DNA of 64,000 nucleotides from Zobellella taiwanensis (GCF_003012795.1 NZ_PXYH01000007.1:91177-155176), one strand, 5' to 3'; shown: positions 43,460 to 53,216, numbered from the stretch's first letter. Notes: generated by a model not told the origin, from the sequence alone. Numbers and translations are program-made.

Positions 43460-44762
43460 AGTCTGGCTGGTGGAAGACGACGAGGACGTACGCCAGACCC
43501 TGTTGCAGACCCTGCAGTTGTCCGACATCAGAGCCCGCGGCTTTGCCCGCGCCGAGCAGGCGCTGCAGGCACTGTCGCCCCAGGCGCCGGTGGTGGTGCT
43601 GTCGGACGTGCGCATGCCGGGGATGGACGGACTGGCGCTGCTGCAACAGTTGCAGCAGCGCGATGCCGAGCTGCCGGTGCTGCTGCTCACCGGCCACGGC
43701 GACATTCCCATGGCGGTGGCGGCCATGCGCCTGGGCGCCCAGGATTTCTTCGAAAAACCCTACGAGCCGGAGCAACTGCTGCACAGCCTGCGCCGGGCCA
43801 TGGACAGGCGCGCCCTGGTGCTGGAAAACCGCCGCCTGCGCGAGCAGCTGGCTGCACGCCGGGATCCCGGCCTGCTGCTCGGCCACAGCCCGCAAATCGA
43901 GCTGCTGCGCCGGCAAATAGACAATATAGCCGACACCAACGCCAGCGTGCTGATCCTGGGAGAAACCGGCACCGGCAAGGAAATGGTGGCGCGCAGCCTG
44001 CACCAGGGCAGTGGCCGCAAGGGCCACTTCGTGGCGGTCAACTGCACCGCCCTGCCCGAGTCGATTTTTGAAAGCGAGATGTTCGGCGCCGAGCCCGGCG
44101 CCTTCACCGGGGTGACCAAGCGCCGCATCGGCAAGATTGAGCACGCCGACGGCGGCACCCTCTTCCTCGACGAGATAGAAGGCATGCCCCTCAACCTGCA
44201 GGCCAAGCTGCTGCGGGTACTGCAGGAATCAGTGCTGGAGCGACTCGGCGGCAACAAGCTGATCGAGGTGGACGCCCGGGTGGTGGCCGCCACCAAGATC
44301 GATCTGCACGCCGCCGGCGAGGCCGGCCTGTTCCGGCCCGATCTCTATTTCCGGCTCAACGTGGTCACCCTGGCGCTGCCGCCCCTGCGCGAGCGGCGGG
44401 TCGATATTCCGTTGCTGTTCCTGCACTTTGTGGAACAGGCCCGCATCCAGTACCACAGGGACGCCCCGCCGCCCTCAGACGCCCTGCTCCAGCAACTGAT
44501 CCAGCGGGACTGGCCGGGCAATGTGCGTGAGCTGCGCCATGCGGCGGAGCAGTATGTGCTGGGGGTTTTGTCCGAGCCGGCCGACGAGACCGCTTCCACC
44601 CTGCCGAGCCAGCTGGCGGCGCTGGAACGCCAGTTGATCCTGACCGCCATGGCACGGGCCGAGGGCAACGTGGCCCTGGCCGCCGAGCGGCTCGGCATTC
44701 CCCGCAAAACCCTCTACGACAAGCTGGCCCGCTACCGCCATCAGGCGGCGGGCGAGTCCTGA
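43440..44762 (+). CDS. DctD/NtrC-like sigma-54 response regulator
   Basis: Transcription activator phosphorylated by the preceding kinase. ATG 43440 follows GGAG; a GTG two codons earlier is possible. The 440 residues show a receiver (phospho-acceptor D56 in LSDVRMPGMDG), the AAA+ domain with Walker A GETGTGKE (174-181), the sigma-54 contact loop GAFTG (220-224) and Walker B GGTLFLDEIE, and a Fis-type helix-turn-helix (about 400-435). It overlaps the kinase by 20 bp. It likely activates the operon's own -24/-12 promoter. Confidence 0.93.
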   Translation: MNHPEIEVWLVEDDEDVRQTLLQTLQLSDIRARGFARAEQALQALSPQAPVVVLSDVRMPGMDGLALLQQLQQRDAELPVLLLTGHGDIPMAVAAMRLGAQDFFEKPYEPEQLLHSLRRAMDRRALVLENRRLREQLAARRDPGLLLGHSPQIELLRRQIDNIADTNASVLILGETGTGKEMVARSLHQGSGRKGHFVAVNCTALPESIFESEMFGAEPGAFTGVTKRRIGKIEHADGGTLFLDEIEGMPLNLQAKLLRVLQESVLERLGGNKLIEVDARVVAATKIDLHAAGEAGLFRPDLYFRLNVVTLALPPLRERRVDIPLLFLHFVEQARIQYHRDAPPPSDALLQQLIQRDWPGNVRELRHAAEQYVLGVLSEPADETASTLPSQLAALERQLILTAMARAEGNVALAAERLGIPRKTLYDKLARYRHQAAGES

Positions 44763-45190
44763 TACAGCAGGTTGATACACTGGCTGCGCACCCGGGCAGG
44801 CATCAGATCGGCCAGGGTGTGCTGATCCAGCACCGCCAGAAACTGCTTGAGCGCCAGGCCGAAAATCTGCCGGCCCCGGCAGGCCGGGGCAATGACGCAA
44901 TGGTGGCGCGACTCGAAACAGTCGGTCAGGTTCATGTCCGGCTCCAGCTCCCGCACCAGGGTGCCAATCACAATCTGGTCCGGCGAGCGCAACAGCTGCA
45001 GGCCACCGCCCTTGCCCCGGATGGTGGTGACATAGCCGCGCTTGTGCAGATCCTGGATCACCTTGCGCAGGTGGTGGTGGGACACCCGGAAATGCTCGGC
45101 GATTTCCAGGGCGGTGCAGCGCCGCTGGCGGTGCAGGTTAAGGTAGATCAGTACGCGCAGCGCGTAATCGGTGTAGTGGGTCAGATGCAT
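44741..45190 (-). CDS. nsrR: Nitric-oxide-sensitive repressor NsrR (Rrf2 family)
   Basis: Iron-sulfur repressor of NO-detoxification genes. ATG 45190 begins the family sequence MHLTHYTDYALRVLIYL; 149 residues. The winged helix is followed by VRELEPDMNLTDC. Cluster cysteines are C91, C98 and C104; E. coli NsrR has C91, C96 and C102, so the first gap is two residues longer here. Its 3' end overlaps the convergent response regulator by 22 bp. A candidate NsrR site lies upstream. Confidence 0.9.
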   Translation of the reverse strand: MHLTHYTDYALRVLIYLNLHRQRRCTALEIAEHFRVSHHHLRKVIQDLHKRGYVTTIRGKGGGLQLLRSPDQIVIGTLVRELEPDMNLTDCFESRHHCVIAPACRGRQIFGLALKQFLAVLDQHTLADLMPARVRSQCINLLYQDSPAA

Positions 45191-45283
45191 ACGGCGACTC
45201 CCGGGGCCCCTCTGGTCATGCCTTGGCGGCAATATGCCATGGTCGGCGATCGGTGGCGGCCCGCCGTTGATCTGGATCACCTT

Positions 45284-45306
45284 AAGTGACTTTTAATATG
45301 CAACTT
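45284..45306. promoter_or_regulatory. Candidate NsrR operator
   Basis: Minus strand AAGTTGCATAT-T-AAAAGTCACTT fits the 11-1-11 NsrR palindrome (AAGATGCATTT-N-AAATGCATCTT) well in the first half and moderately in the second. It lies between nsrR and the divergent diguanylate cyclase gene, so it could control either or both. Confidence 0.55.
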
Positions 45307-45405
45307 TAAGTCGATGACAACCGGCCCCCGCTGCGACAATTCTTGACTAAAATAAAGGCGCTCTCGTCAAACCGACCACAGACCCATGGCTGAACAGGAA
45401 TACGG

Positions 45406-46935
45406 ATGTCGCCGCAAAACAAACTCCGCTGGCTGCCCCAGGATCTCTACTCCTTCGCCGCCATCGTACTGCTGTTGCTCACCCTTGCCCTGACCAGCTG
45501 GTTCACCAGCCAGCACTGGATCAGCCAGCGCATCGGCACCCAACTGGAGGATCTGCACCAGCAGGCCGCCCTGCTCGCCGCTGCCGCCACCCGGGATCTG
45601 CAGCAAAGCCGGCACCAGCTCAAAAGCATCGCCCGCACCCTGGCTTCCCTGTCCAGCACCCGGGCCTTTGTCGCCGCCCCCGGAAACAGCACCCGCGCCA
45701 GCCTGCAGGCGGATCTGGAGCGCTTCGACAGCGGTTTTGGACTGGACGGCATCTGGCTGCTCGGGCCGGACCGCCAGCCCCTGCTGCCGACGCCCGCCGG
45801 ACCGCCGCCGGCCGAGGTAAGCCTGGCCCTGGAGCAGGATCCCGGCCTGCGCCATTTTATCCTGGAGCCGGAGCGCCGGCAGGCGACCTTCTACTACGCC
45901 ACCCCGGTCGGTGCCGGGAAGCGGGAAGCCATCCTGCTGCTGCGCAGCGCGGTCGGCGGCCCGGCCCGCCAGGCCTACCGGGTATCCCTGCTGGTCACAG
46001 ACAGCCAGGGCCTGATCTCGCTTGCGGACGACGCCGGCTGGCTGCAACATGTGCTGCGCCTGCCCGGTGCCGGCACCACCCCGGCCGAGCGGGAATATCC
46101 CCGCCTGCCCCTGGTCCTGAGCCCCCTGCTGCCCAAGGTGCTGCTGCTCGGCGACGAGCGCACGCCGGTACTGCTGGTCAGCCACGCGCCGGAGGAAGGA
46201 GGCTATCAGGTGCACGCCATGGCCGACGCCAGCGCCGCCTACCGGCTGGCGCTGGAGCAGGACCGGCTGGCCACCCTCATCACCCTGGGCGCCACCGGCT
46301 CTCTGTGGGGCGGCCTGCTGACGGTCCTCACCCTCAAGCGCAACCGCCGCCATCGGCTGGTGATGGGCCGGGCCAACAACGAGCTGGTCCGCCTCAACCG
46401 CCAGCTCAAGCAGCTGGCCACCACGGATCCGCTCACCGACTGTCCCAACCGGCGGGCCGCCGAGGCCCGGCTGCAGTACGAGCTGGCCAACCTGCAACGC
46501 TACAACCATCCGTTCTGCATCGTGATGCTGGACATCGATCACTTCAAGCACATCAACGACCAGCACGGCCACGATACCGGTGACGAAGTGCTGCGCCATT
46601 TTGCCCGGCTCAGCCGCAAGACCATCCGCGACACCGACATACTGGCGCGCATCGGCGGCGAGGAATTCCTGCTGATCCTGCCGAAAACCGATCACCAGCA
46701 GGGCATGCACCTGGCCCAGCGCCTGCTCGACACCGTGGCCGCAACCCCTCTTTACCTGGCGGACAAGACCATCGGTTTTACCTTTAGCGGCGGCCTGACC
46801 GAGGCCCGTAAAAGCGACGGCACGAACCAGTTGCTGGTTCGTGCCGATCGGGCCCTGTACCGGGCCAAGGACAATGGCCGCTGCCGGATCTGCAGCGAAA
46901 ACCTGGTGCTCGATCACTCGGTGGCGGTGGGCTGA
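45406..46935 (+). CDS. Membrane-bound diguanylate cyclase
   Basis: Makes cyclic di-GMP. The 509 residues contain a first helix (about 16-36), an extracytoplasmic sensing region (about 37-285, double-PDC-like), a second helix (about 290-312) and a GGDEF domain. Active site GGEEF is at 417-421 and the inhibitory-site RDTD at 408-411, five residues ahead, so product inhibition should be intact. It diverges from nsrR and its 3' end overlaps the convergent DUF3108 gene by 22 bp. Confidence 0.92.
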   Translation: MSPQNKLRWLPQDLYSFAAIVLLLLTLALTSWFTSQHWISQRIGTQLEDLHQQAALLAAAATRDLQQSRHQLKSIARTLASLSSTRAFVAAPGNSTRASLQADLERFDSGFGLDGIWLLGPDRQPLLPTPAGPPPAEVSLALEQDPGLRHFILEPERRQATFYYATPVGAGKREAILLLRSAVGGPARQAYRVSLLVTDSQGLISLADDAGWLQHVLRLPGAGTTPAEREYPRLPLVLSPLLPKVLLLGDERTPVLLVSHAPEEGGYQVHAMADASAAYRLALEQDRLATLITLGATGSLWGGLLTVLTLKRNRRHRLVMGRANNELVRLNRQLKQLATTDPLTDCPNRRAAEARLQYELANLQRYNHPFCIVMLDIDHFKHINDQHGHDTGDEVLRHFARLSRKTIRDTDILARIGGEEFLLILPKTDHQQGMHLAQRLLDTVAATPLYLADKTIGFTFSGGLTEARKSDGTNQLLVRADRALYRAKDNGRCRICSENLVLDHSVAVG

Positions 46936-47657
46936 CCCTCCTGCGCCACGACGTCCTCGGGCTCGACCAGGGTATAGCTCAGTTTGTCGAGGGTTGCGGT
47001 CACCGCCAACTGGCGGTTTTCCTCGTGGCTTATCTGTACCAGCAGGTAGTCCAGCTCGGGCGCCACCCAGAAACGGGTCTTGCGCTTGCTGTCGCCCCGG
47101 TCCCGTTCCACCACCAGGGTATCGAAGGTACCGATACCGGTCTTGAGGGGCTCCTCGCCCACCACCTTGAACGGGGTCGATTTGATCTCGCCGTTGCGCA
47201 GCACCGGATAATCGAACGCCTGCTTGCCCGCCATCAGATCGCAGCGCGCCTCAAAGAAGAAGCTCACCGGATCGAACACCCCCCCCTCGGTCGACAGCAG
47301 CTGATCCCCATCCTTGTCCTGGTAGAGCACCATGTCGGTCTGGCGGTCGAACACCAGCCGCTCCTCCCGGGTTACCCCCAGCGCCTTGGCCTTGTAATTG
47401 AAGGTATCGGGCCGGGCGGTGCAATCCTGCCAGGTGAAGCTCGCCTTTTGATCCACGTCCAGCAGCCAGTGGCTCAGGGCGAAATGCACATGGTACTGCT
47501 CCCTGTTGCGATCTATGGTCAGGGTATTGACCCCCCGGGTCTGATCCCCGTTGAGGGAAACGGTAAATTCGGCCCGCATCTGATCGATATCCCGGGCCGA
47601 CACCTGGGCGGCCACCATCAGGCCACAGAGCGCAATCACGCTTTTTCGCAACATCAT
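46914..47657 (-). CDS. DUF3108 family periplasmic protein
   Basis: A 247-residue exported protein with signal peptide (cleavage after VSA, about 21) and the all-beta DUF3108 pattern (AEFTVSLNGDQTRGVNTLTI...YHVHFALSHWLLDVDQKASF...FWVAPELDYLLVQI). The fold resembles lipoprotein-carrier-like half barrels; function is unknown. It overlaps the upstream MFS gene by 4 bp, so it is translated with it. Confidence 0.82.
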   Translation of the reverse strand: MMLRKSVIALCGLMVAAQVSARDIDQMRAEFTVSLNGDQTRGVNTLTIDRNREQYHVHFALSHWLLDVDQKASFTWQDCTARPDTFNYKAKALGVTREERLVFDRQTDMVLYQDKDGDQLLSTEGGVFDPVSFFFEARCDLMAGKQAFDYPVLRNGEIKSTPFKVVGEEPLKTGIGTFDTLVVERDRGDSKRKTRFWVAPELDYLLVQISHEENRQLAVTATLDKLSYTLVEPEDVVAQEGQPTATE

Positions 47658-48976
47658 TTATCCTCGTTAGGCGGGTCGGCCTGTACATCCGGCAACCCTT
47701 GCGCCAACCATACACCAAGCAGCCCCAACAGTGAAAACACCAGTATCACCGCCAGGCCGGACAGCAGCGCCAGCAACATGCTGAGCGCGCCGGCCACCAG
47801 CAACAGCAACCCCATCAGGGTATTACTCACAGACACATAATCCGTGCGCCGGTTCCCTCCGGCCAGATCCACCAGGTAGGTCTTGCGCCCCACCCGCACT
47901 CCCGCATGGGCCAGGCTGAGCACAAAGATCACCAGGGCGAAATAGCCCGGCAGGGGGGCGCCGCCCAACCAGCCCAGGTGCAGCCAGACCGCCAGGCCGA
48001 GCCCGGCGGCAAGCAACCCCGCCAACTGCATCACCCGCCGAGAGGAAACGTCCGCCAGCCGGCCCCAGAACCAGCTGCTGGCGAACTGGGCCAGCCCCTG
48101 GGCGATGACCAGGCTGCCCAGCACGCTCAGGCTGGCATCGCTGTCCCGCGCCAGCAGCACATAATAGGGCGTCACCAGGGCGGTGGACAGCAACAGGGTA
48201 CGCACCAGCAGGAAGCGTCCGAAATCCGGATCCTCGCGCACCAGCCGCAGGCTGGCCAGGCCGTGGCGCCAGCCGTTGACACCGCCCTCGGTGGCGCCGG
48301 GCTGTTCGCGGATCCGCCCGTAGCAGAGCATCCCCATCCCCCAGACCAGTGCCGCCGCCAGCAGGATGGCCGCGTATCCGCCGGGGGGAATGTCTTCCAG
48401 CCGGCTCAGCAACAGGCCGAACACCAGACCCAGGCCACCGGCCAGGCTGGCACCGGTGCCGGTGACCCGGCCCCGCTCCCGGCGGGGAATGGTCTTGCCC
48501 AGCACGTCCTTGGCGGCAATGGAGCACAGGCCCCGGGCCAGGCTCATCAGGATCAGCAACAGCAGCAGCAGGCCCCCCGCCAGCCAGCCGTTAAGCCACA
48601 GGGCCACCGCCGCCATCAGCACCAGGCAGCCGGCCTGCAGGCCCGCCCCCCACAGCCAGGCCCGCCGACGCAGGGGCAACTGGCGGACATAGGCCCCGAG
48701 GATAATCTGGGGCAGCATGGAACCGCTTTCCCGGACCGGCACCAGCCAGCCGATCAACCACAGGGGCGCGCCCACCGCCTGGAACAGCCAGGGCAGCACC
48801 GTCTTGGCGTTGACCATGAGTTCGGCCAGGGCGGTAGCCAACTGGGACAGCACCAGCAGGCGCCGGTTGCCCGGCACCTGGCGGCAGGCCTCGTCGGGGA
48901 TGTCGCGGCAAAGCCGGGCATCCTCGTCGTTGTTCAGCAGTTCCGCCAGGCCCTGGCCCGGCCTTGTCGAAGCCAT
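47654..48976 (-). CDS. MFS transporter
   Basis: A 440-residue major facilitator with about 12 helices, preceded by a cytoplasmic N-terminus of about 40 residues. The MFS loop appears as FWGRLADVSSRRVMQLAG. Substrate is not recognisable. Pairs with the DUF3108 gene in one unit. Confidence 0.85.
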   Translation of the reverse strand: MASTRPGQGLAELLNNDEDARLCRDIPDEACRQVPGNRRLLVLSQLATALAELMVNAKTVLPWLFQAVGAPLWLIGWLVPVRESGSMLPQIILGAYVRQLPLRRRAWLWGAGLQAGCLVLMAAVALWLNGWLAGGLLLLLLILMSLARGLCSIAAKDVLGKTIPRRERGRVTGTGASLAGGLGLVFGLLLSRLEDIPPGGYAAILLAAALVWGMGMLCYGRIREQPGATEGGVNGWRHGLASLRLVREDPDFGRFLLVRTLLLSTALVTPYYVLLARDSDASLSVLGSLVIAQGLAQFASSWFWGRLADVSSRRVMQLAGLLAAGLGLAVWLHLGWLGGAPLPGYFALVIFVLSLAHAGVRVGRKTYLVDLAGGNRRTDYVSVSNTLMGLLLLVAGALSMLLALLSGLAVILVFSLLGLLGVWLAQGLPDVQADPPNEDK

Positions 48977-49106
48977 GCGCTCCTCCGATCACGAAAATCC
49001 CTCCGGGCGGTTCTCAGCCCGGGGCTAAAGCCCTATCATAACAGGGGAAAAATGATGGGATAAGTTTCCATTGCCTATACAACAGATACAAGGATCCTGA
49101 CGACAC

Positions 49107-49745
49107 ATGGAAACGGGCTACAGCATTATCATTGCCGATGACCACCCCTTGTTTCGCAATGCCCTGCACCAGGCGGTCCAACTGGCGATCGAGGGCGCCC
49201 GGTTGCAGGAGGTGGACAGCATCGACAACCTGATGCAACTGCTCGGCGAAACGGAGGAAGTCGACCTCCTGCTGCTGGATCTGAAAATGCCCGGCGCCAG
49301 CGGCTTCTCCGGCCTGGCCCAGCTGCGCAACCAGTATCCCGAACTGCCGGTGGTGGTGGTGTCGGCCAGCGAGGAGCCCGCCGTGGTACAGCAGGCCATG
49401 CGGTTCGGCGCCCTCGGCTTCATCCCCAAGTCCGCTCCCATGCGCACCCTGGTCAGCGCCCTCAATACCATACTGGCAGGCGACACCTGGTTTCCCGAGG
49501 GGATCAGCCTGGACGACAGCCCCGAGGACGACATCGCCGGCCGCCTCGCCAGCCTCACCCCCCAGCAGTTCAAGGTGCTCACCATGCTGTCGGAGGGCAA
49601 GCTGAACAAGCAGATCGCCTACGAGCTGGATGTCTCTGAGGCCACCATCAAGGCCCACGTTACCGCCATTTTCCGCAAGCTGGGCGTCAAAAACCGCACT
49701 CAGGCGGTCATTGCCCTGTCCCAGCTCGATGGCGGCGAGCGCTGA
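49107..49745 (+). CDS. crbR: CrbR-like LuxR-type response regulator (acetate switch)
   Basis: NarL/LuxR-family regulator: receiver domain (acidic pair D11 D12 in IIADDHPLF, phospho-acceptor D58 in LLLLDLKMPG) and LuxR helix-turn-helix (about 148-205, LTPQQFKVLTMLSEGKLNKQIAYEL). At 212 residues it matches CrbR/ActR, partner of CrbS in activating acetyl-CoA synthetase for acetate scavenging. It is convergent with crbS, 15 bp apart. Confidence 0.85.
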   Translation: METGYSIIIADDHPLFRNALHQAVQLAIEGARLQEVDSIDNLMQLLGETEEVDLLLLDLKMPGASGFSGLAQLRNQYPELPVVVVSASEEPAVVQQAMRFGALGFIPKSAPMRTLVSALNTILAGDTWFPEGISLDDSPEDDIAGRLASLTPQQFKVLTMLSEGKLNKQIAYELDVSEATIKAHVTAIFRKLGVKNRTQAVIALSQLDGGER

Positions 49746-49760
49746 GCCCGCACCGCCGGC

Positions 49761-52700
49761 TCAGGCCACCAGGTGCTGTAGCAGCGCCCGCAGCCGGAGC
49801 GGCCGGACCGGCTTGCTCAGATACCCCAGGCCCAGCTCCTGCAGCTGTTGCTGCAGTTCGGGCTGACGGTCGGCGCTGATCACCACCGCCGGTATCCGGC
49901 CAAACTCCAGGCGCAGCAGGTTGATGGCCGCCACCCCGGTTTCGCCGTCGTCCAAATGGTAGTCGGACAGTATCACCTGGGGGCGGAAGCCGTCCCGGCA
50001 GTGGGCCCGAGCCGCCTCGCCGCCGCCGGCCAGGCGCACTTCGCAGCCCCAGCGCGACAGCAGGCCGTCCATGGCGGTAAGGATGTCCGCTTCATTGTCG
50101 ATGCACAGCACCCTCAGCCCCGCCAGCCGGTCCGGTCCCGCCCGGGCCACCGGCTCGGCCGGCAGTTCCGGCTGAACCGCCGCCCGCGCCACCGTCACGC
50201 TGAACACAGAGCCCTTGCCTTCCCAAGAGCGTACCTGCAGACGATGACCGAGAATGCCCGCCAGACCCTGGGCGATGGCCAGCCCCAGACCCAGCCCCTG
50301 CTGGTGGCGATGACCGTGCTCCAGCCGCTGGAACTCATCGAACACCAGTTCCAGCTTGTCGGCGGGAATGCCGGGACCATTGTCCCACACCTCGATGCGC
50401 AGGCCCTCGCCACAGTGGCGCAGACCGAGCAGGATGCGCCCGCCCGGGTTATAACGCAGGGCGTTGGTGAGGAAATTCTGCAGGATACGGCGCAGCAGGC
50501 GGGGATCGCTGTGTACCCCCAGGCGGGTGGCGACCACCTCGAAGCGGCCGCCGTCCTGCTCCGCCAGGGCGCCGAACTCCACTTTCAGGGTATCGAACAG
50601 GCTGTTGAGGGCAAATCCCCGCGGCCGGGCGGTCAGCTTGCCCGACTCCAGCCGGGACATGTCGAGCAAATCGCTGATCAGCTCCTCGGCGGCGGTGAGG
50701 GAGCGGTCGATATGGCCCGCCAGCCGGCGGCTTTCCTCGTCGCCGGAGGTTTCCAGCCAGGAAGAGGTAAACAGCTTGGCGGCGTTGAGCGGCTGCATCA
50801 GATCATGGCTGACCGCCGCCAGGAAACGGCCCTTGGAGGCATTGGCCCGTTCGGCCTGGCGGGTCGCCGCCAGCAGTTGCTGGTTGACCGCCGACAGTTC
50901 CCGGGTGCGCTCCGCCACCCGCGCCTCCAGCACTTCGTTGGCGTCCTTCAGCAGTTGCTCGGCCTGGCGGAAGGTGGTGATGTCGTTGAAGGTCATGACA
51001 AAACCGCCGCCGGGCATGGGGTTGCCCTGCATTTCAATGACCCGGCCGTCGGGCCGGGTACGGGCCGACACATGGGCGGTGCCGGCGCGCATGTGGGCCA
51101 CCCGCCGGGCCACCTGCCGCTCCACCTCGCCGGGCCCGCACAGGCCTTTTTCGGCGTTGTAGCGGATGATGTCGCCAATCGGGCGTCCCACCCGGATCAG
51201 GCCGGGCGGATAGGCGAACAGCTCGATGTAGCGCCGGTTCCAGGCCACCAGCTTGAGCTCCTTGTCGACCACCGAAATGCCCATGCCAATATGTTCGATG
51301 GCCCCCTGCAGCAGCCCCCGGTTGAAGCGGAAGACATCCCCCGCCTCGTCCACGATGGCGGCCAGCTCTTCCAGCTCCATGGAGCGGCCCTGCAGTGCCG
51401 AGGCCAGCACCAGCCGCGCCGAGGAAGCGCCGAACACCCCGGCCAGCACCCGCTCGGTGTGGCGGATCAGGCTGGCGGGCGCCTGCAGGCTGCCGTCCAG
51501 GGTGCCCTGCTCGCCCGCGTAGCGGGCGAAGGCGCGTTTGACCCTGGCCTCGCCCACAAAGCGGGAAGCCAGTTGTTCCAGGTCGCGTACCGTCACCTTG
51601 GCCCGGTAGACATCGCCGTCGTCCTTGTGCTGGCGGCCCACGAAGGCCCCGGCCTGGAAGCGCTCGCTCACCGAGGGCACCGACAGCCAGGAGCCGAGCA
51701 GATAGCCCGCCAGGTTGCACAGCAGGCTGAGCAATATGCCCCAGGTCACCGAGCTCATGCCGGCCAGCCAGCCCAGCTCCGGCGGGGTCAGCATGCGCAG
51801 CAGGAAGTTGGTGTCGGCGTCGCCGGCGAACAGCCCGGTTTCGGCCATCAGGTTGAGCAGCCACATCACCATGCCGAGGCTCAGCCCCCAGTAGGCGCCG
51901 CGCCGGTTGCCGCCGCGCCACAGCAGGCCCAGCACCAGGGCCGGGGCAAACTGGGCAATGGCGGCGAAGCTGAGGTAGCCAATCCGCGACAGGCTGCTGA
52001 TTTCGCCGAGCCAGAGGAACACCAGCCAGGCGGTGACCATGATGACGATGATGGCGGTGCGGCGCACATTGAGCAGCAGCTGGGCCACGTCGTCGAAACC
52101 GTCGCCCTGCAGCTGACGGCGGCGCAGTATCATCGGCAGCACCAGGTCGTTGCTGATCATGATGGCCAGGGCGATGGTGGAGATGATCATCATGCCGGTG
52201 GCGGCGGAGGCGCCGCCGATAAAGGCCAGCATGGCAAGCAGCGGGTAGTCGAGCGCCAGCGGCAGGCTGATCACATAGGTATCCGGCGAGGTACCCGCCG
52301 ACAACCACTGCTGGCCGGCCAGGGCCAGGGGCAACACCAGCAGGCCGAACAGCAGCAGGTAAACCGGAAAAATGCGCCGGGCCCAGCGCAGGTCGGCCGG
52401 GTCGTGATGCTCCACCACGGTCACGTGGAACTGGCGTGGCAGGCAGATGATGGCACTCATCGACAGCAGGGTATAGACCCCCATGTCGAGCAGGTTGCCG
52501 CTGCTGAAGGCGGTCAACTGGCCGAGGAAATCCTGGGTGACCATGGTGCGCTGCTGGTTGGGAAAGGCCAGGATCAGCCAGAGCGCGAAGCCGCCAACCA
52601 CGATGAAGGCCACCAGCTTGACCACGGACTCGGCGGCGATAGCGACGATGACCCCCCGCTGGTGCTCGGTGGCGTCGATATGGCGGGTGCCGAACAGCAG

Positions 52701-53216
52701 GATGAACAGGGTGAACAGCATCGTCACCATAAAGGCCACCTCCCCCGCGTCCTTGCCGGCGCCGCCGACCACCTCGGGGGCCATCAGGTTGAGCCCCATC
52801 ACGATGGCCTTGAGCTGCAGGGCGATATAGGGCAGCACGCCGACGATGGCGATCAGGGTAATGTAGACCGCCAGCCGCTGGGACTTGCCGTAGCGGGCGG
52901 CGATAAAGTCGGCGATGGAGGTAATGTGTTCGCGTTTGGCCACCTCGATCAGCCGGGCCACAAAGGGGCCGCCCAGGGTAAACACCAGTATGGGGCCGAG
53001 GTAGATGGAAAAGTAGGACCAGACGTCCGTGCTGGCCTGGCCGACGGTGCCGAAAAAGCTCCAGGAGGTGCAGTACACCGCCAGCGACAGGCTGTAGAGC
53101 AGCGGCCGCAGCCGGCGCGAGCGCGCCCCCAGGCGCACCTTGTCGCCCAGCCAGGCCAGCAGGAACAGCAGCGCCAGGTAGGCCAGCGAGATATTGATGA
53201 CGGTCCAGCCCTGCAT
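49761..53216 (-). CDS. crbS: CrbS-type hybrid sensor kinase with SSSF transporter domain
   Basis: Very large (1151 residues) sensor: sodium/solute symporter-like domain of about 13 helices (1-510), linker, PAS (about 650-750), histidine kinase (H804 in AAVSHDLMQPLNAAK), ATPase (DNGPGIPADK, GLGLGLAIA) and a C-terminal receiver (D1085 in LSDYHLDDG). This is the CrbS layout that with CrbR switches on acs when acetate is to be consumed. ATG 53216 overlaps the stop of the upstream MFS gene by one base (TGATG). The acs gene is not in the window. Confidence 0.92.
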   Translation of the reverse strand: MQGWTVINISLAYLALLFLLAWLGDKVRLGARSRRLRPLLYSLSLAVYCTSWSFFGTVGQASTDVWSYFSIYLGPILVFTLGGPFVARLIEVAKREHITSIADFIAARYGKSQRLAVYITLIAIVGVLPYIALQLKAIVMGLNLMAPEVVGGAGKDAGEVAFMVTMLFTLFILLFGTRHIDATEHQRGVIVAIAAESVVKLVAFIVVGGFALWLILAFPNQQRTMVTQDFLGQLTAFSSGNLLDMGVYTLLSMSAIICLPRQFHVTVVEHHDPADLRWARRIFPVYLLLFGLLVLPLALAGQQWLSAGTSPDTYVISLPLALDYPLLAMLAFIGGASAATGMMIISTIALAIMISNDLVLPMILRRRQLQGDGFDDVAQLLLNVRRTAIIVIMVTAWLVFLWLGEISSLSRIGYLSFAAIAQFAPALVLGLLWRGGNRRGAYWGLSLGMVMWLLNLMAETGLFAGDADTNFLLRMLTPPELGWLAGMSSVTWGILLSLLCNLAGYLLGSWLSVPSVSERFQAGAFVGRQHKDDGDVYRAKVTVRDLEQLASRFVGEARVKRAFARYAGEQGTLDGSLQAPASLIRHTERVLAGVFGASSARLVLASALQGRSMELEELAAIVDEAGDVFRFNRGLLQGAIEHIGMGISVVDKELKLVAWNRRYIELFAYPPGLIRVGRPIGDIIRYNAEKGLCGPGEVERQVARRVAHMRAGTAHVSARTRPDGRVIEMQGNPMPGGGFVMTFNDITTFRQAEQLLKDANEVLEARVAERTRELSAVNQQLLAATRQAERANASKGRFLAAVSHDLMQPLNAAKLFTSSWLETSGDEESRRLAGHIDRSLTAAEELISDLLDMSRLESGKLTARPRGFALNSLFDTLKVEFGALAEQDGGRFEVVATRLGVHSDPRLLRRILQNFLTNALRYNPGGRILLGLRHCGEGLRIEVWDNGPGIPADKLELVFDEFQRLEHGHRHQQGLGLGLAIAQGLAGILGHRLQVRSWEGKGSVFSVTVARAAVQPELPAEPVARAGPDRLAGLRVLCIDNEADILTAMDGLLSRWGCEVRLAGGGEAARAHCRDGFRPQVILSDYHLDDGETGVAAINLLRLEFGRIPAVVISADRQPELQQQLQELGLGYLSKPVRPLRLRALLQHLVA

